A program made the translations under genes and the position numbers. This document shows positions 8,685 to 15,851 of a stretch of DNA of 64,000 nucleotides, one piece after another; positions within the stretch are counted from its first letter, which is position 1, and every line of letters starts with the position of its first letter. The notes beneath the pieces were generated by a model. That model made no database searches and was not told where the DNA came from. It saw nothing but the letters and a program-made list of their open reading frames with translations. This DNA comes from JAFAMB01 sp963775805 (GTDB lineage Bacteria; Verrucomicrobiota; Verrucomicrobiia; Chthoniobacterales; JAFAMB01). The DNA lies in the NCBI GenBank assembly GCA_963775805.1, contig CAVZKG010000001.1:1550001-1614000 (forward strand). The letters run 5' to 3'.

Positions 8685-9224
8685 ATGGAAGTCAAAGGTG
8701 CAACCCTTTTGTATACATTGGCTGGCCTGATGATCACGTTCGCGGGGTTCTCGGCGCTCTTGTTCGTCATCCGGCAGGGCGCTGGAGCGAGGTTGTCACT
8801 GCTTGACAGATTCATTGCAAAAACGGTCATGACGTACATTTTCGTATTGGCGGCGGCAGCTCTGTTGCCGACGCTATTTGCGCTCTACGACATTCAGGAA
8901 CAGTGGATCTGGCGAATCTCTGGTCTGCTTTTCGGAGTACCGATGCTCTCTCTTCAGGTCACCTATCCGCGCCGACGCCGCAAGGTGGTCGGCGAAGGAC
9001 CGCCGCCCGCAATCTTCGCGGTCTTCGTAGTGTTCGGTTCCGCTGTGACACTGGCGATGCTTTGCTACGTTTTATTAGGCCTCCAATACAGCGCCGCAGT
9101 CTACATCACGGCGTTGACGATCGACTTCTTTACCGTCGTTTTTGGTTTCTTGAGCGCACTCGATATCATTATGGAACAGCCAATGGAATTGTCGGAGCAG
9201 CCCGAAGAGAGAATTGAGAATTAA
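8685..9224 (+). CDS. Integral membrane protein, function unknown
   Basis: A 179-residue protein with about four or five membrane segments (near residues 8-28, 48-68, 75-92, 110-132 and 140-160). A basic patch YPRRRRKVVGEGPPP lies between the third and fourth. No named family is recognised. The last residues (EERIEN) and stop codon are written by the start of a family B repeat, so the natural C-terminus may have been replaced. It stands alone on the plus strand. Confidence 0.7.
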   Translation: MEVKGATLLYTLAGLMITFAGFSALLFVIRQGAGARLSLLDRFIAKTVMTYIFVLAAAALLPTLFALYDIQEQWIWRISGLLFGVPMLSLQVTYPRRRRKVVGEGPPPAIFAVFVVFGSAVTLAMLCYVLLGLQYSAAVYITALTIDFFTVVFGFLSALDIIMEQPMELSEQPEERIEN

Positions 9225-9310
9225 GAATTAAGATGGAAGAAGGAAGAAGTAGAGAAAAGATTACTTGAACAGCTCTTTTATTCTTAATTCCTACTTCTTA
9301 ATTCTTACTT
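9211..9310. repeat. Family B repeat in inverted (fold-back) arrangement
   Basis: 'gaattaagaattaagatgg' and 'aaggaagaagtagagaaaag' face 'ttcttaattcctacttctt' and 'aattcttactt' across 'attacttgaacagctctttt'. This gives a fold-back of two opposed family B copies. The left arm overlaps the stop codon of the membrane protein gene. Confidence 0.65.
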
Positions 9311-9339
9311 GGGATGCCCGGCGAGGATGGTTGACAGAC

Positions 9340-9668
9340 ACCGGAGCATAGGCTTCCAGCCTGTGCGCTTCTCCCAAAGCATGCGTTAAGTAACCTTCGA
9401 TTTCTTGACTCTTAAGATCCGACCCTATTGGTGCTCCCTTATTCTTAGATTAGCGGGGTGTTGAGCTCGATCATATAATGCTTTAAGCGCTGAAGGCGCG
9501 AACGTCATGCCCTGCAGGTACTAGCTAAGCAAAGCGCCAAGGCTCACTGTATGTTGTCTCGACGGGACAAAAGCTACCGAAATCCGAAACTCTGTGTCCT
9601 CTGCGCCTCTGTGGTGAATCCGATTCTCTGCGCCCTCGTTCCGTTCCTCTGCGCCCTCCTCCCCATTC
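9340..9668. repeat. Family A repeat fragments, copy 4
   Basis: 'ggcttccagcctgtgcgctt' near 9350 and, in the opposite orientation, 'ctctgcgcctctgtggtgaa' and 'tctgcgccctc' units at 9597-9660 are family A modules. No convincing gene is seen between 9225 and 9813. Confidence 0.55.
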
Positions 9669-9813
9669 TGTGCAATGGTAGTCTATCGAGAAACGGATTT
9701 GGTTTTTTGACGAAGATACGCGCTTCTTGCCCGATTGAATCGCTTAAGAAGCGAGCGGATCGGCCGAGTGATTCGCCAAGAGAGACTTCGGCGGATTGAG
9801 TCGATTTCACCTC

Positions 9814-10725
9814 TCATTCGCTCGATTCGCGAGTTCGCTCGTGTAGCTCAACCTGAAGCTTAGCGGAATCCGCTCGAAGTCGGGAGCTTTCTATCGCGCG
9901 CTGTTCGCGTTCATGATCAGCGAATTCTCTTTCGGCAGTCACAGCTAATCCCCGAAAAGCTGCTTCGTTCTTTTCCTCATTGCTTATCCCCAGCTTGCTC
10001 ACGAAGAGTGACAATTCTTCGTCATCCAGGTGCTTCGCGTAAAAGTGCGAGCAACCAAAGTCGATCGGCCGCGATCGACCGTATGGCACTCGCAGAAAAT
10101 CAAAGGGTGCGAGCCTTATTCTCATTGTCTCCTCGGGCGATTCCTCTCCATCAGTGTCCGGCGAGGTTAAAAGACCAACCAAGAATCGTTCCAATGCGGA
10201 ACGGAGCACGATGATCAGATTCATTTGCACCATGGATGTCGCGACCGAGCCGAACAGTCCTCTGCCATTCACTGGCGGCGCACCAAGCAGGATGTCAGCA
10301 GTCGAGTCACCGACAGCATTAGCGAGAAAATCTTCTCCATAGAGGAGGCAGCCCTGTTCCACGTGCACGTAGAAATTCGCGTCGCAGCAGAGTGCATACA
10401 TTGCGCCATTGATCGCAGCGCGAGTGTTACCGCTGTATTTGGTCTTGATGCGCCCTACCCGAATATCGTTCGGATGACCATAATTTCGGTCCAGCTCGAT
10501 CCACTGGATGCGATCGTAAGAGGCAAGATTCGGTTTTACTGGCGAGGCGCTGTCTGTAATGACGATGCGGTCGGGTCGAAGGCACCGCACGACTTGATAA
10601 TACCAGAGATCGAAGAACCTAACGGACCGAGTCGCCGGCGAGCCGATCGCCCAATCGTGCGCAGTGCCATCGCACCACCATCCACTCCCGACGACGATCT
10701 TCCCTGCTGTTTTACTTGCTGCCAT
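9814..10725 (-). CDS. Glycosyltransferase-like protein of unknown specificity
   Basis: A 303-residue cytosolic protein. The first 120 residues look like a GT-A nucleotide-sugar fold: a start strand KIVVGSGWWCDG, then RPDRIVITDSASPV, the block IKTKYSGNTRAAINGAMYAL, and FYVHVEQGCLLYGEDFL, where an acidic VEQ replaces the usual DxD. The last 50 residues are charged and helical, probably coiled coil. It sits beside a broken GT11 fucosyltransferase, so both may come from one surface-glycan locus. No exact family is recognised, and the glycosyltransferase label is inference. Confidence 0.6.
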   Translation of the reverse strand: MAASKTAGKIVVGSGWWCDGTAHDWAIGSPATRSVRFFDLWYYQVVRCLRPDRIVITDSASPVKPNLASYDRIQWIELDRNYGHPNDIRVGRIKTKYSGNTRAAINGAMYALCCDANFYVHVEQGCLLYGEDFLANAVGDSTADILLGAPPVNGRGLFGSVATSMVQMNLIIVLRSALERFLVGLLTSPDTDGEESPEETMRIRLAPFDFLRVPYGRSRPIDFGCSHFYAKHLDDEELSLFVSKLGISNEEKNEAAFRGLAVTAEREFADHEREQRAIESSRLRADSAKLQVELHERTRESSE

Positions 10726-10758
10726 TCCGTTTGTGTTTATTCACCCCCAATAGTTACC

Positions 10759-11171
10759 TCATAACGCGATCCAGTTCTGGGGCAGAGTCGGGGCAACTCC
10801 GCGTTCAACTTCGGCGAACCAATTTTGCGGAGCTACCACCAGCGTTGACTCGCCGCCAGACAACCAGGCAGCCCACCAGTTGAACGAGCTATTCGCAATA
10901 ATGTGGTGGCGACAATACCTCATGAGATGTAAATCCTTTTCGGTTCTCTGAAGTGTGTCCACCGGTGTGCAAACCGAAAGCGCTTTAGGTTCCCAGCGGT
11001 ACAGATTTGAATCCATTTTCGCTTCAAAACCGACAATTGTCGCGCCTCAATGGAATAGCGATATAACTCAAAGGTTCTCGGCGTCGTTCCGGCAGGAGGT
11101 TGCTCGTACCATTTGAGGTCAAGCAAGAGTGTGGTTTTGAGTCTTAGCGCCAGAGCACGACCGGTCGCGTA
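10759..11171 (-). pseudogene. Broken GT11 (alpha-1,2-fucosyltransferase-type) gene
   Basis: Two frames together carry the ends of a GT11 enzyme. The upstream frame (11171 to about 11030) reads YATGRALALRLKTTLLLDL, then KWYEQPP and TPRTFELYRYSIEA, the GT11 N-terminus after its GGLGNQMFQ motif. That motif itself is degraded. The downstream frame reads EKDLHLMRYCRHHIIANSSF, then NWWAAWL and VAPQNWF, the GT11 C-terminal motif. Roughly 150 middle residues are missing and the frame changes near 10990. The intact family is about 290 residues, so this is an internally deleted, frameshifted remnant. Confidence 0.75.
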
Positions 11172-11280
11172 CTGCCCAGAAGCTTCTGAACCGTGACGGG
11201 CTCAATGTCTCCGAGGTCCTGATACGCCTCAATCGGGCGGGTGATGGGCACAATCGCCGTAATTGCGGTTGCAATTTATT

Positions 11281-11553
11281 TCACAGCCCCTGGAAGGTGT
11301 CGGCTGTATCTGGGTTTTTGAGCCATTCAGGCTTTCGCTTTACGATGAATTCTTCGAGAGCCTGACTATCCCAAAACTCAGGGAATTCATCACTCGGAAG
11401 GGGCACCGGATGATCTCGCCAATCTTTAAGAACGTGCCGGAAATCATTAAGACGCGCAATGGTTTCCTGCGCAGTTTTTCCCTGCTTTGCCATGCGTTTT
11501 GATTCCATAATAAACCACATACCAACACGAGTGGCAGTGTAACGAAGATCCAT
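11281..11553 (-). CDS. Hypothetical protein, possibly prophage-derived
   Basis: A 90-residue soluble protein, rich in charged residues and Trp (DWRDHPVPLPSDEFPEFWDS, RKPEWLKN). No family is recognised. A start at Met16 (11508) is equally possible. It is the last of three same-strand small genes (12206 to 11281), whose first member looks like the tail end of a phage tape-measure protein. Gene size and order suggest tail or virion accessory genes, but this is inference. Confidence 0.45.
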   Translation of the reverse strand: MDLRYTATRVGMWFIMESKRMAKQGKTAQETIARLNDFRHVLKDWRDHPVPLPSDEFPEFWDSQALEEFIVKRKPEWLKNPDTADTFQGL

Positions 11554-11616
11554 AGGCTGGATTCTGCCACAATGCCGCCAGAGGACACAAGCTTGGTTTG
11601 AGTGCTGAGTGCGCTC

Positions 11617-11877
11617 CTATTTTTTGCGCAATTCCAATTCCTTGACCATCTCGTCTCGCAACCGTTCGGCAACCTCGTCCAGCGGCTCAACCGTCTCGGC
11701 AATGTCGAGGCGGAAGACGAGTGCGTACAGTTCATCCAAGGTGAAGGGTTTGAGTCGGTCGGACACTGCGCGGTTGCGACTTCGTAAAAAAGACCTGTTA
11801 CCAATCCCGGCGGCATCCCAAATGCCGTTAGCTTGTTGCACCGAGATCCCGAACTTTTTTAGCCATTGTATCCCCAT
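11617..11877 (-). CDS. Hypothetical protein, possibly prophage-derived
   Basis: An 86-residue protein with two helical halves. The first has GIWDAAGIGNRSFLRSRNRA. The second is the acidic helix LDEVAERLRDEMVKELELRK. No family is recognised. Its start overlaps the end of the upstream gene by 19 bp in another frame, a compact arrangement typical of phage or mobile DNA. Confidence 0.45.
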   Translation of the reverse strand: MGIQWLKKFGISVQQANGIWDAAGIGNRSFLRSRNRAVSDRLKPFTLDELYALVFRLDIAETVEPLDEVAERLRDEMVKELELRKK

Positions 11878-12206
11878 GCTTGACCGGTCGCAGTTAGGAC
11901 GGTATGAACCCCGGAAACCGGATCTTCAACTTGTTTAAAAAAACTACTGAAATCCGTTGTTCCAAACAGCTTGGAAATCATGTTACCGAGAGCGGTTCCA
12001 ATCGCTTGAATCTGTGCCGCCGCTTCGCCGTGACCTAACTTGTCGACTAACCCGCCGACCGCCGCGCCGAATGACCGGGTAAAATTTGTCATCTTATCAA
12101 ACGCGTGCGTGAGCGCCGCCGGGGTTAACAACGCGAACACCTTGTCGGCAATTGGCGAAAGAAAATTTTCCAATTGGCGAAAGCCGCTAAATGGAAAAAC
12201 TTCCAA
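11859..12206 (-). CDS. Fragment resembling the C-terminus of a phage tape-measure/structural protein
   Basis: A 115-residue frame with a long amphipathic helical stretch rich in Ala and Gly (LTPAALTHAFDKMTNFTRSF and AAVGGLVDKLGHGEAAAQIQ), then SKLFGTTDFSSFFKQ. The composition and helical repeat fit tail-length tape-measure C-termini, but no motif proves it. The 5' end runs straight into the truncated higB on the other strand, across two copies of 'attggcgaaag' at 12150-12183. The N-terminal part was therefore probably lost when the two pieces of DNA joined. Confidence 0.4.
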   Translation of the reverse strand: MEVFPFSGFRQLENFLSPIADKVFALLTPAALTHAFDKMTNFTRSFGAAVGGLVDKLGHGEAAAQIQAIGTALGNMISKLFGTTDFSSFFKQVEDPVSGVHTVLTATGQAWGYNG

Positions 12207-12398
12207 GAGTTAAAAAATACGTTCGCCAGTGCTGACAATGTACAAGTCAGAAGCGATAATTCAGTTGTCGTTTTCAATGTCAGCGGAAACAAGTTCCGCC
12301 TGATCCCGGCGGTTCATTACAATATTCAAAAGGCATTCGTATTGCGGTTTATGACCCATGCCGAATACAGTAAAGGAAGGTGGAAAGAGGAACTATGA
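12174..12398 (+). pseudogene. higB: 5'-truncated HigB-type toxin
   Basis: The frame reads AKAAKWKNFQELKNTFASAD, then VVFNVSGNKFRLIPAVHYN and FVLRFMTHAEYSKGRWKEEL, the body of the HigB mRNA interferase (RelE-like fold). Full HigB is about 95-100 residues and begins with about 25 residues that are absent here. The only available start is a TTG at 12174, inside a duplicated 'attggcgaaag' at the junction with the phage-like fragment. The stop overlaps the higA start as ATGA, the usual higBA coupling. It is probably inactive. Confidence 0.75.
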
Positions 12399-12690
12399 GG
12401 CCCAAAATCCACGATGATTTTCCCGCAAGGGCACCCGAGACATACGAGGAGCTTGCCAGGTTTTATGTCCCGCGTAAGATCCATGACCGGATCAGCCAGC
12501 AAGCCGCAACCGAGTTGATCGATTGGCTTAGTGTTCGGGCACACAATAAAAAGATCAAATCGAGTTTCTCGATCTCGTGAGCGATTTGCTTATTGAGTAC
12601 GAAAGCAAAAGCTCTAAACCCGACCCGGTGCCTGAGCCGGTCGAGCTTTTGAAATTTCTGGTCGAAGAGAACGTGTCTGGTCGGATATTT
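12395..12690 (+). pseudogene. higA: Frameshifted, 3'-truncated HigA-type antitoxin
   Basis: From the ATG at 12395 (AGAGGA seven bases upstream) the frame reads MRPKIHDDFPARAPETYEEL and runs to VRAHNKK, then stops at TGA 12578. A minus-one shift at the A5 run near 12548 continues as DQIEFLDLVSDLLIEYES and PEPVELLKFLVEEN, the conserved middle of HigA. The helix-turn-helix that should follow EEN is missing and unrelated sequence takes over near 12690. One base missing from an A6 run explains the shift, either as mutation or as a sequencing error. Confidence 0.7.
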
Positions 12691-12823
12691 CCATTTCTTG
12701 TGCTCCATATTGTTGGAGCGACAATCTTCACGCCAAAGCCATATCGTTTGACCAGAATTGCGGGAGCTTCCGACCCCAAACCGGACCTGACGGGTCGGCA
12801 CAGTCTTCGGGCAAATTGCGTTA

Positions 12824-13354
12824 TTAAGCAGGAACGTACGTCAACCTGATAAGGTCCTCGCCGATTAAATCGCTGGCCACGAGGCGGAGCGGCGGCCGTG
12901 GGCCGGCAAAGAATGGCTTGCCGCGACCAAGCACGATGGGGTGGAAGTAGAGTCGATACTCATCGATAAGACCAAGGTCGGTTAGGCTTCGTGCTAGGTC
13001 TGGTCCGGAAACTGCAATCTCCCCAACGAGCCGAGCCTTCAGGCCACCTATCACCCCCTCGACATCATCCTCGACAAGTGTGGCGTTGGGGCCGACTGAC
13101 TTCAACGAGCGCGACACGACCCACTTCGGTTGGCGCCGCCACGCCGCCGCGAACTCGTGTTGCTCCGCACTCCACTCAGGACGGTCTTCGTCCCAATAGC
13201 GCATGGCCTCGTACATGCGGCGACCGTACACACTGCCGGTCAGGTCGCGCACGTGCTCTATCCAGTGACGAAAGAGCGCGGGACGTGGCGGAAATTCCTG
13301 GTGGTCGACATAGCCGTCCAGCGACTGGTTCATTCCGAAGACGATCTTCGCCAT
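12824..13354 (-). CDS. Dihydrofolate reductase-like (RibD C-terminal domain) protein
   Basis: A 176-residue soluble reductase of the RibD_C/DHFR-like family (YyaP/YwjB group), NADPH-dependent with unknown substrate. It starts MAKIVFGMNQSLDGYVD, the family's first strand and active loop. It continues YGRRMYEAMRYW, WVVSRSLKSVG, GEIAVSGPDLARSL and EYRLYFHPIVLGRGKPFF. The start at 13354 has GGAG about ten bases upstream. A 15-residue extension to 13399 has no family support. These genes are often found singly in mobile or accessory DNA, as here. Confidence 0.85.
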   Translation of the reverse strand: MAKIVFGMNQSLDGYVDHQEFPPRPALFRHWIEHVRDLTGSVYGRRMYEAMRYWDEDRPEWSAEQHEFAAAWRRQPKWVVSRSLKSVGPNATLVEDDVEGVIGGLKARLVGEIAVSGPDLARSLTDLGLIDEYRLYFHPIVLGRGKPFFAGPRPPLRLVASDLIGEDLIRLTYVPA

Positions 13355-13497
13355 GCTGCAAAATCTCCATCTCAAGTTTTTCAGAATACTTTGAGTCACT
13401 GTGATGTAGAAACGGGGGTGGGCGCAACCGCCGAGCCACTTTTGTGGGTGTAGCGAATAACTAGAGGTCCGCTAACCACCGAACTTCGTCGTTTCCT

Positions 13498-13665
13498 GAT
13501 GGCTCTGATTATGCCGAGCTGACCGCAAGCTATCTCTGCGCGGAAGCCGGCATCTTCGAAGCCAGTAGCGAGGAGCACGCTGGGTACTGTCAGAACTGGC
13601 TGAAGACGCTCAAAGATGCGCCACGGCTGTTCGTAAAAGCTGCCGGTACCGCGCAACGCGCGTGA
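13498..13665 (+). pseudogene. C-terminal remnant of an ArdC-type antirestriction protein
   Basis: The plus frame reads DYAELTASYLCAEAGIFEAS, then HAGYCQNWLKTLKDAPRLFV and KAAGTAQRA before TGA. This matches the C-terminal zincin-like part of ArdC/DUF1738 proteins, which typically read EELVAEIGAAFLCAE and SYIASWLKVLK. About 55 codons remain of a roughly 300-residue gene, with a TAG about 35 bp upstream. ArdC genes travel on plasmids and integrative elements, so this marks old mobile DNA. No gene is seen in 13666-13864. Confidence 0.7.
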
Positions 13666-13864
13666 TCTCTTGCCAGCCGTCTCTAAGGTCAAGCCTGCGG
13701 TGCGCAAGCGAATACGATGGTACTCGACGGCAAATTTCGATTTCGTCGTTGCTCCCCGTTAAAGCGATTTTCAACGGTACTTTATGACCTTGATTATGAC
13801 TCGCCCTGTTTTGCTCTAATCAGATTATTGCAAGTTGCTAATTTACAACAGGTTACGTAGAATA

Positions 13865-13952
13865 CGGTGAGGCAGGGATTCGAACCCTGGGTACCCTTTT
13901 GGGGTACAACGCTTTAGCAAAGCGCCGCTTTCGACCACTCAGCCACCTCACC
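13865..13952 (-). tRNA. tRNA-Ser (anticodon GCT)
   Basis: The minus strand starts GGTGAGG and ends CCTCACC plus a G discriminator, a perfect acceptor stem. The anticodon loop CTTTGCTAAAG gives anticodon GCT, reading AGC/AGU. A long variable arm (TACCC..GGGTA) and the T-loop GGTTCGAATCC are present, typical of class II tRNA-Ser. Length is 88 nt; the CCA is not encoded. It borders the pseudogene cluster. Confidence 0.95.
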
Positions 13953-14010
13953 CTGATTTTGTGGTGGGAAGGCTATATCCACGATCCTCGGGGCGTCAAA
14001 CGAAACATTC

Positions 14011-14060
14011 TTAGCGCGGAAGGGTCACGAGCCAAGGCGCTCGTGACCCTTGCGCGCTAA
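14011..14060. repeat. 22-bp near-perfect hairpin
   Basis: The arm at 14011-14032 (starts TTAGCGCGGAAGGGTC) and the arm at 14039-14060 (ends GACCCTTGCGCGCTAA) pair with one mismatch in 22 around a six-base loop CAAGGC. There is no T-run, and no gene in the correct orientation ends here, so it is not a simple terminator. It lies about 60 bp upstream of tRNA-Ser and resembles a REP-type palindrome. Confidence 0.6.
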
Positions 14061-14206
14061 ATGCGCCGCCTGGGAAGCGGCTGGGAGGGACGGGAGAAAC
14101 TAAAAAGGAAGTAAGACCGTGAGAGATTCTTGCCTCGCACAGGGCCGCGTGTTGCCCTCTTATTCGTACTACAATGGTTGGGTATCTTGTTTTGGTGCGA
14201 GGATTC

Positions 14207-14560
14207 TGAGGTTGTTCCTCATCGTTCGCGTATGGGCGTGTCGACGAATGCTTCGTTAGACTGGTACCGTCTAGCGGGCGGGCTGGATTGGACGCTGACG
14301 CGGAGCAAACGCCAACGTTACGGAGTTTAACGTAGGATTGGCTTACAGCCTGTCTTCGATTGGCGTCTCGCCTGTTCGTTCCGGGGAACGGCTCACATAG
14401 CGCATCTATCTGGTTGCGGCTTTTCCCACCGCTGTGCCTTGTATCTTCCTTGATCTCTGTGGTGAACCCTTCCCGGGGAATGGACAGGCGAGACGCCAAT
14501 CGAAGACAGGCTGTAAGCCAATCCTACGATCGCCGACACCGCATCCATTTGGTCGTGGCA
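14207..14560. repeat. Family A repeat, copy 5, containing a 45-bp perfect inverted repeat
   Basis: Family A modules occur in both orientations. The segment 14331-14375 (starts CGTAGGATTGGCTTACAGCC) is an exact reverse complement of 14484-14528, separated by 108 bp. Outer modules include 'gcgtatgggcgtgtcgacga' and 'gccgacaccgcatccatttg'. This shows two family A copies in head-to-head arrangement. No gene is seen in 13953-14622. Confidence 0.75.
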
Positions 14561-14622
14561 AAATCGCGCGGACGTATTGATTTAAAATATTTCTGCAACT
14601 TTCCGGACGGCTGCTGTGTCCT

Positions 14623-14847
14623 GTGAATGAAACCAAATCAATGGATATGAATACCAAGATCATTTATCTCGATTTCAAAACGCTGGCCGCCAACGGACAA
14701 CAGGGAAAAAAGGAACACAGCTGGATCCGCATCGAAAATGATGCCGCATTCAAATTGATCGACACGCTCATGGTTTTCTGGCTCGGCGCATGGTCCCTCA
14801 TCGCAGGCGTCGAATTCCTGAGAGCAACCGGCGCTGTCCTTTTCTAG
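14623..14847 (+). CDS. Small single-span membrane protein
   Basis: A 74-residue protein starting at GTG 14623, or at ATG 14641 or 14647 (MNTKIIYLDFK). The last 30 residues form one hydrophobic helix (LIDTLMVFWLGAWSLIAGVE). It lies 27 bp before the ECF sigma gene on the same strand and may be the first gene of that operon. No family is recognised. Confidence 0.5.
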   Translation: MNETKSMDMNTKIIYLDFKTLAANGQQGKKEHSWIRIENDAAFKLIDTLMVFWLGAWSLIAGVEFLRATGAVLF

Positions 14848-14874
14848 TCGAGCACCACAAAACTTCACGCTAGC

Positions 14875-15429
14875 ATGATCGCTGCCGCAACACTTTCCCT
14901 GTCTCCATTCCAAGATTGGACGGGTCGTGCTTCGGACAAAGACATGGCGGAGGTAGAGGAGTTCGAAATGTTCGTCCGGAATTACCAGAATATGGTGTTT
15001 TCGGTTTCCGCCCGGATCGTGGGGAACTCGGCGGATGCGGAGGATATCACTCAAGAGGTTTTCATCCGAGCGTATGAACGATTCAACGAATTGCGGACCA
15101 GTAAAACCGTCGGAGGCTGGTTGAAAACGGTAGCCACCAATTTGTCGATCAATCATCTGAACCGGTACCGGGCACGTTGGCGGTTTTTCTCGGAGCAGAC
15201 CGAACTGGTCGAGATTGCGGTTGAACCGGAACAGGAGAACGACCGGGCGGCGGCACTGGAACTGGCGATCCAGAAACTTCCGGATGCCCATCGCGTGCCT
15301 CTCGTGCTATTTCATTTCCAGCAAATGACCTACGATGAGATCGCCGCGAAACTTCATATCTCACTCGCCAAGGTAAAGTCCGATATACATCGAGGACGCG
15401 AAACGCTAAAGAGATTGGTGACGAAATGA
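14875..15429 (+). CDS. ECF-type RNA polymerase sigma factor
   Basis: A 184-residue extracytoplasmic-function sigma factor. Region 2 (about residues 30-95) includes GNSADAEDITQEVFIRAYER and WLKTVATNLSINHLNRYR. Region 4 (about 125-180) includes LPDAHRVPLVLFHFQQMTYD and EIAAKLHISLAKVKSDIHRGRE as the helix-turn-helix. The first 20 residues are not family-like, and ATG 14944 is an alternative start. Its stop overlaps the next start as ATGA, so it is translationally coupled to a membrane protein that is probably its anti-sigma factor. Confidence 0.9.
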   Translation: MIAAATLSLSPFQDWTGRASDKDMAEVEEFEMFVRNYQNMVFSVSARIVGNSADAEDITQEVFIRAYERFNELRTSKTVGGWLKTVATNLSINHLNRYRARWRFFSEQTELVEIAVEPEQENDRAAALELAIQKLPDAHRVPLVLFHFQQMTYDEIAAKLHISLAKVKSDIHRGRETLKRLVTK

Positions 15430-15851
15430 GCGATCTGAACAACGATTGGCTCGACGAAGAGCTGGCCAAACTGCAAGACATCGATGCTCCCCCCTCTTTG
15501 TTACCGAAAGTGATGCAGGAGGTCCGGGAACGCGCCGCCAGGCCTTGGTGGGCGCGAGTACTAGGACCGCGCATGGGATTGTGGCGCTCGTTTGTCCTGG
15601 CGATTTCGATACTGGTTTTTGCACTTTCGCTGGTAGTCAATCCGCTGCAGATCATTTCGCATCTGCCAGGTGTCATCGCGTTAATGAATCTGGTTCCCCT
15701 CCTTTTGGAGGCGGCCAAGACCGAGTTGTTACGCGCGAAAATCTTTAATTATTCCGTTCTGCCGCTGCTCACGATCGCGGTGACGCTAAGCTACATTCTC
15801 CTGGTTGCATCGGCCTCCGCGATCCAGCGTCTGGCAGACGTTCGAAAATGA
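15426..15851 (+). CDS. Probable membrane-bound anti-sigma factor
   Basis: A 141-residue protein with a cytosolic N-terminus (DWLDEELAKLQDIDAPPSLL, about 50 residues) and two membrane helices near residues 55-75 and 113-133. The size, N-terminal acidic helix and ATGA coupling to the ECF sigma gene fit an anti-sigma factor holding the sigma at the inner membrane. It has no zinc-binding HxxxCxxC motif, so it is not of the ZAS type. Its own stop overlaps the next gene's ATG by four bases. Confidence 0.6.
   Translation: MSDLNNDWLDEELAKLQDIDAPPSLLPKVMQEVRERAARPWWARVLGPRMGLWRSFVLAISILVFALSLVVNPLQIISHLPGVIALMNLVPLLLEAAKTELLRAKIFNYSVLPLLTIAVTLSYILLVASASAIQRLADVRK

Noticed and set aside
9551..9810. 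Open frames on both strands of about 80 codons
   Set aside because: They are translated family A repeat units ('tctgcgcc' motifs); the Cys-rich appearance comes from the repeat.
12540..12560. Programmed frameshift in higA
   Set aside because: The slippery site is incomplete (T AAA AAG) and both partners are truncated, so a simple loss-of-function change is likelier.
13396..13707. Minus-strand open frame of 103 codons
   Set aside because: It lies antisense to the ArdC-like remnant and has no family motif or conserved start.
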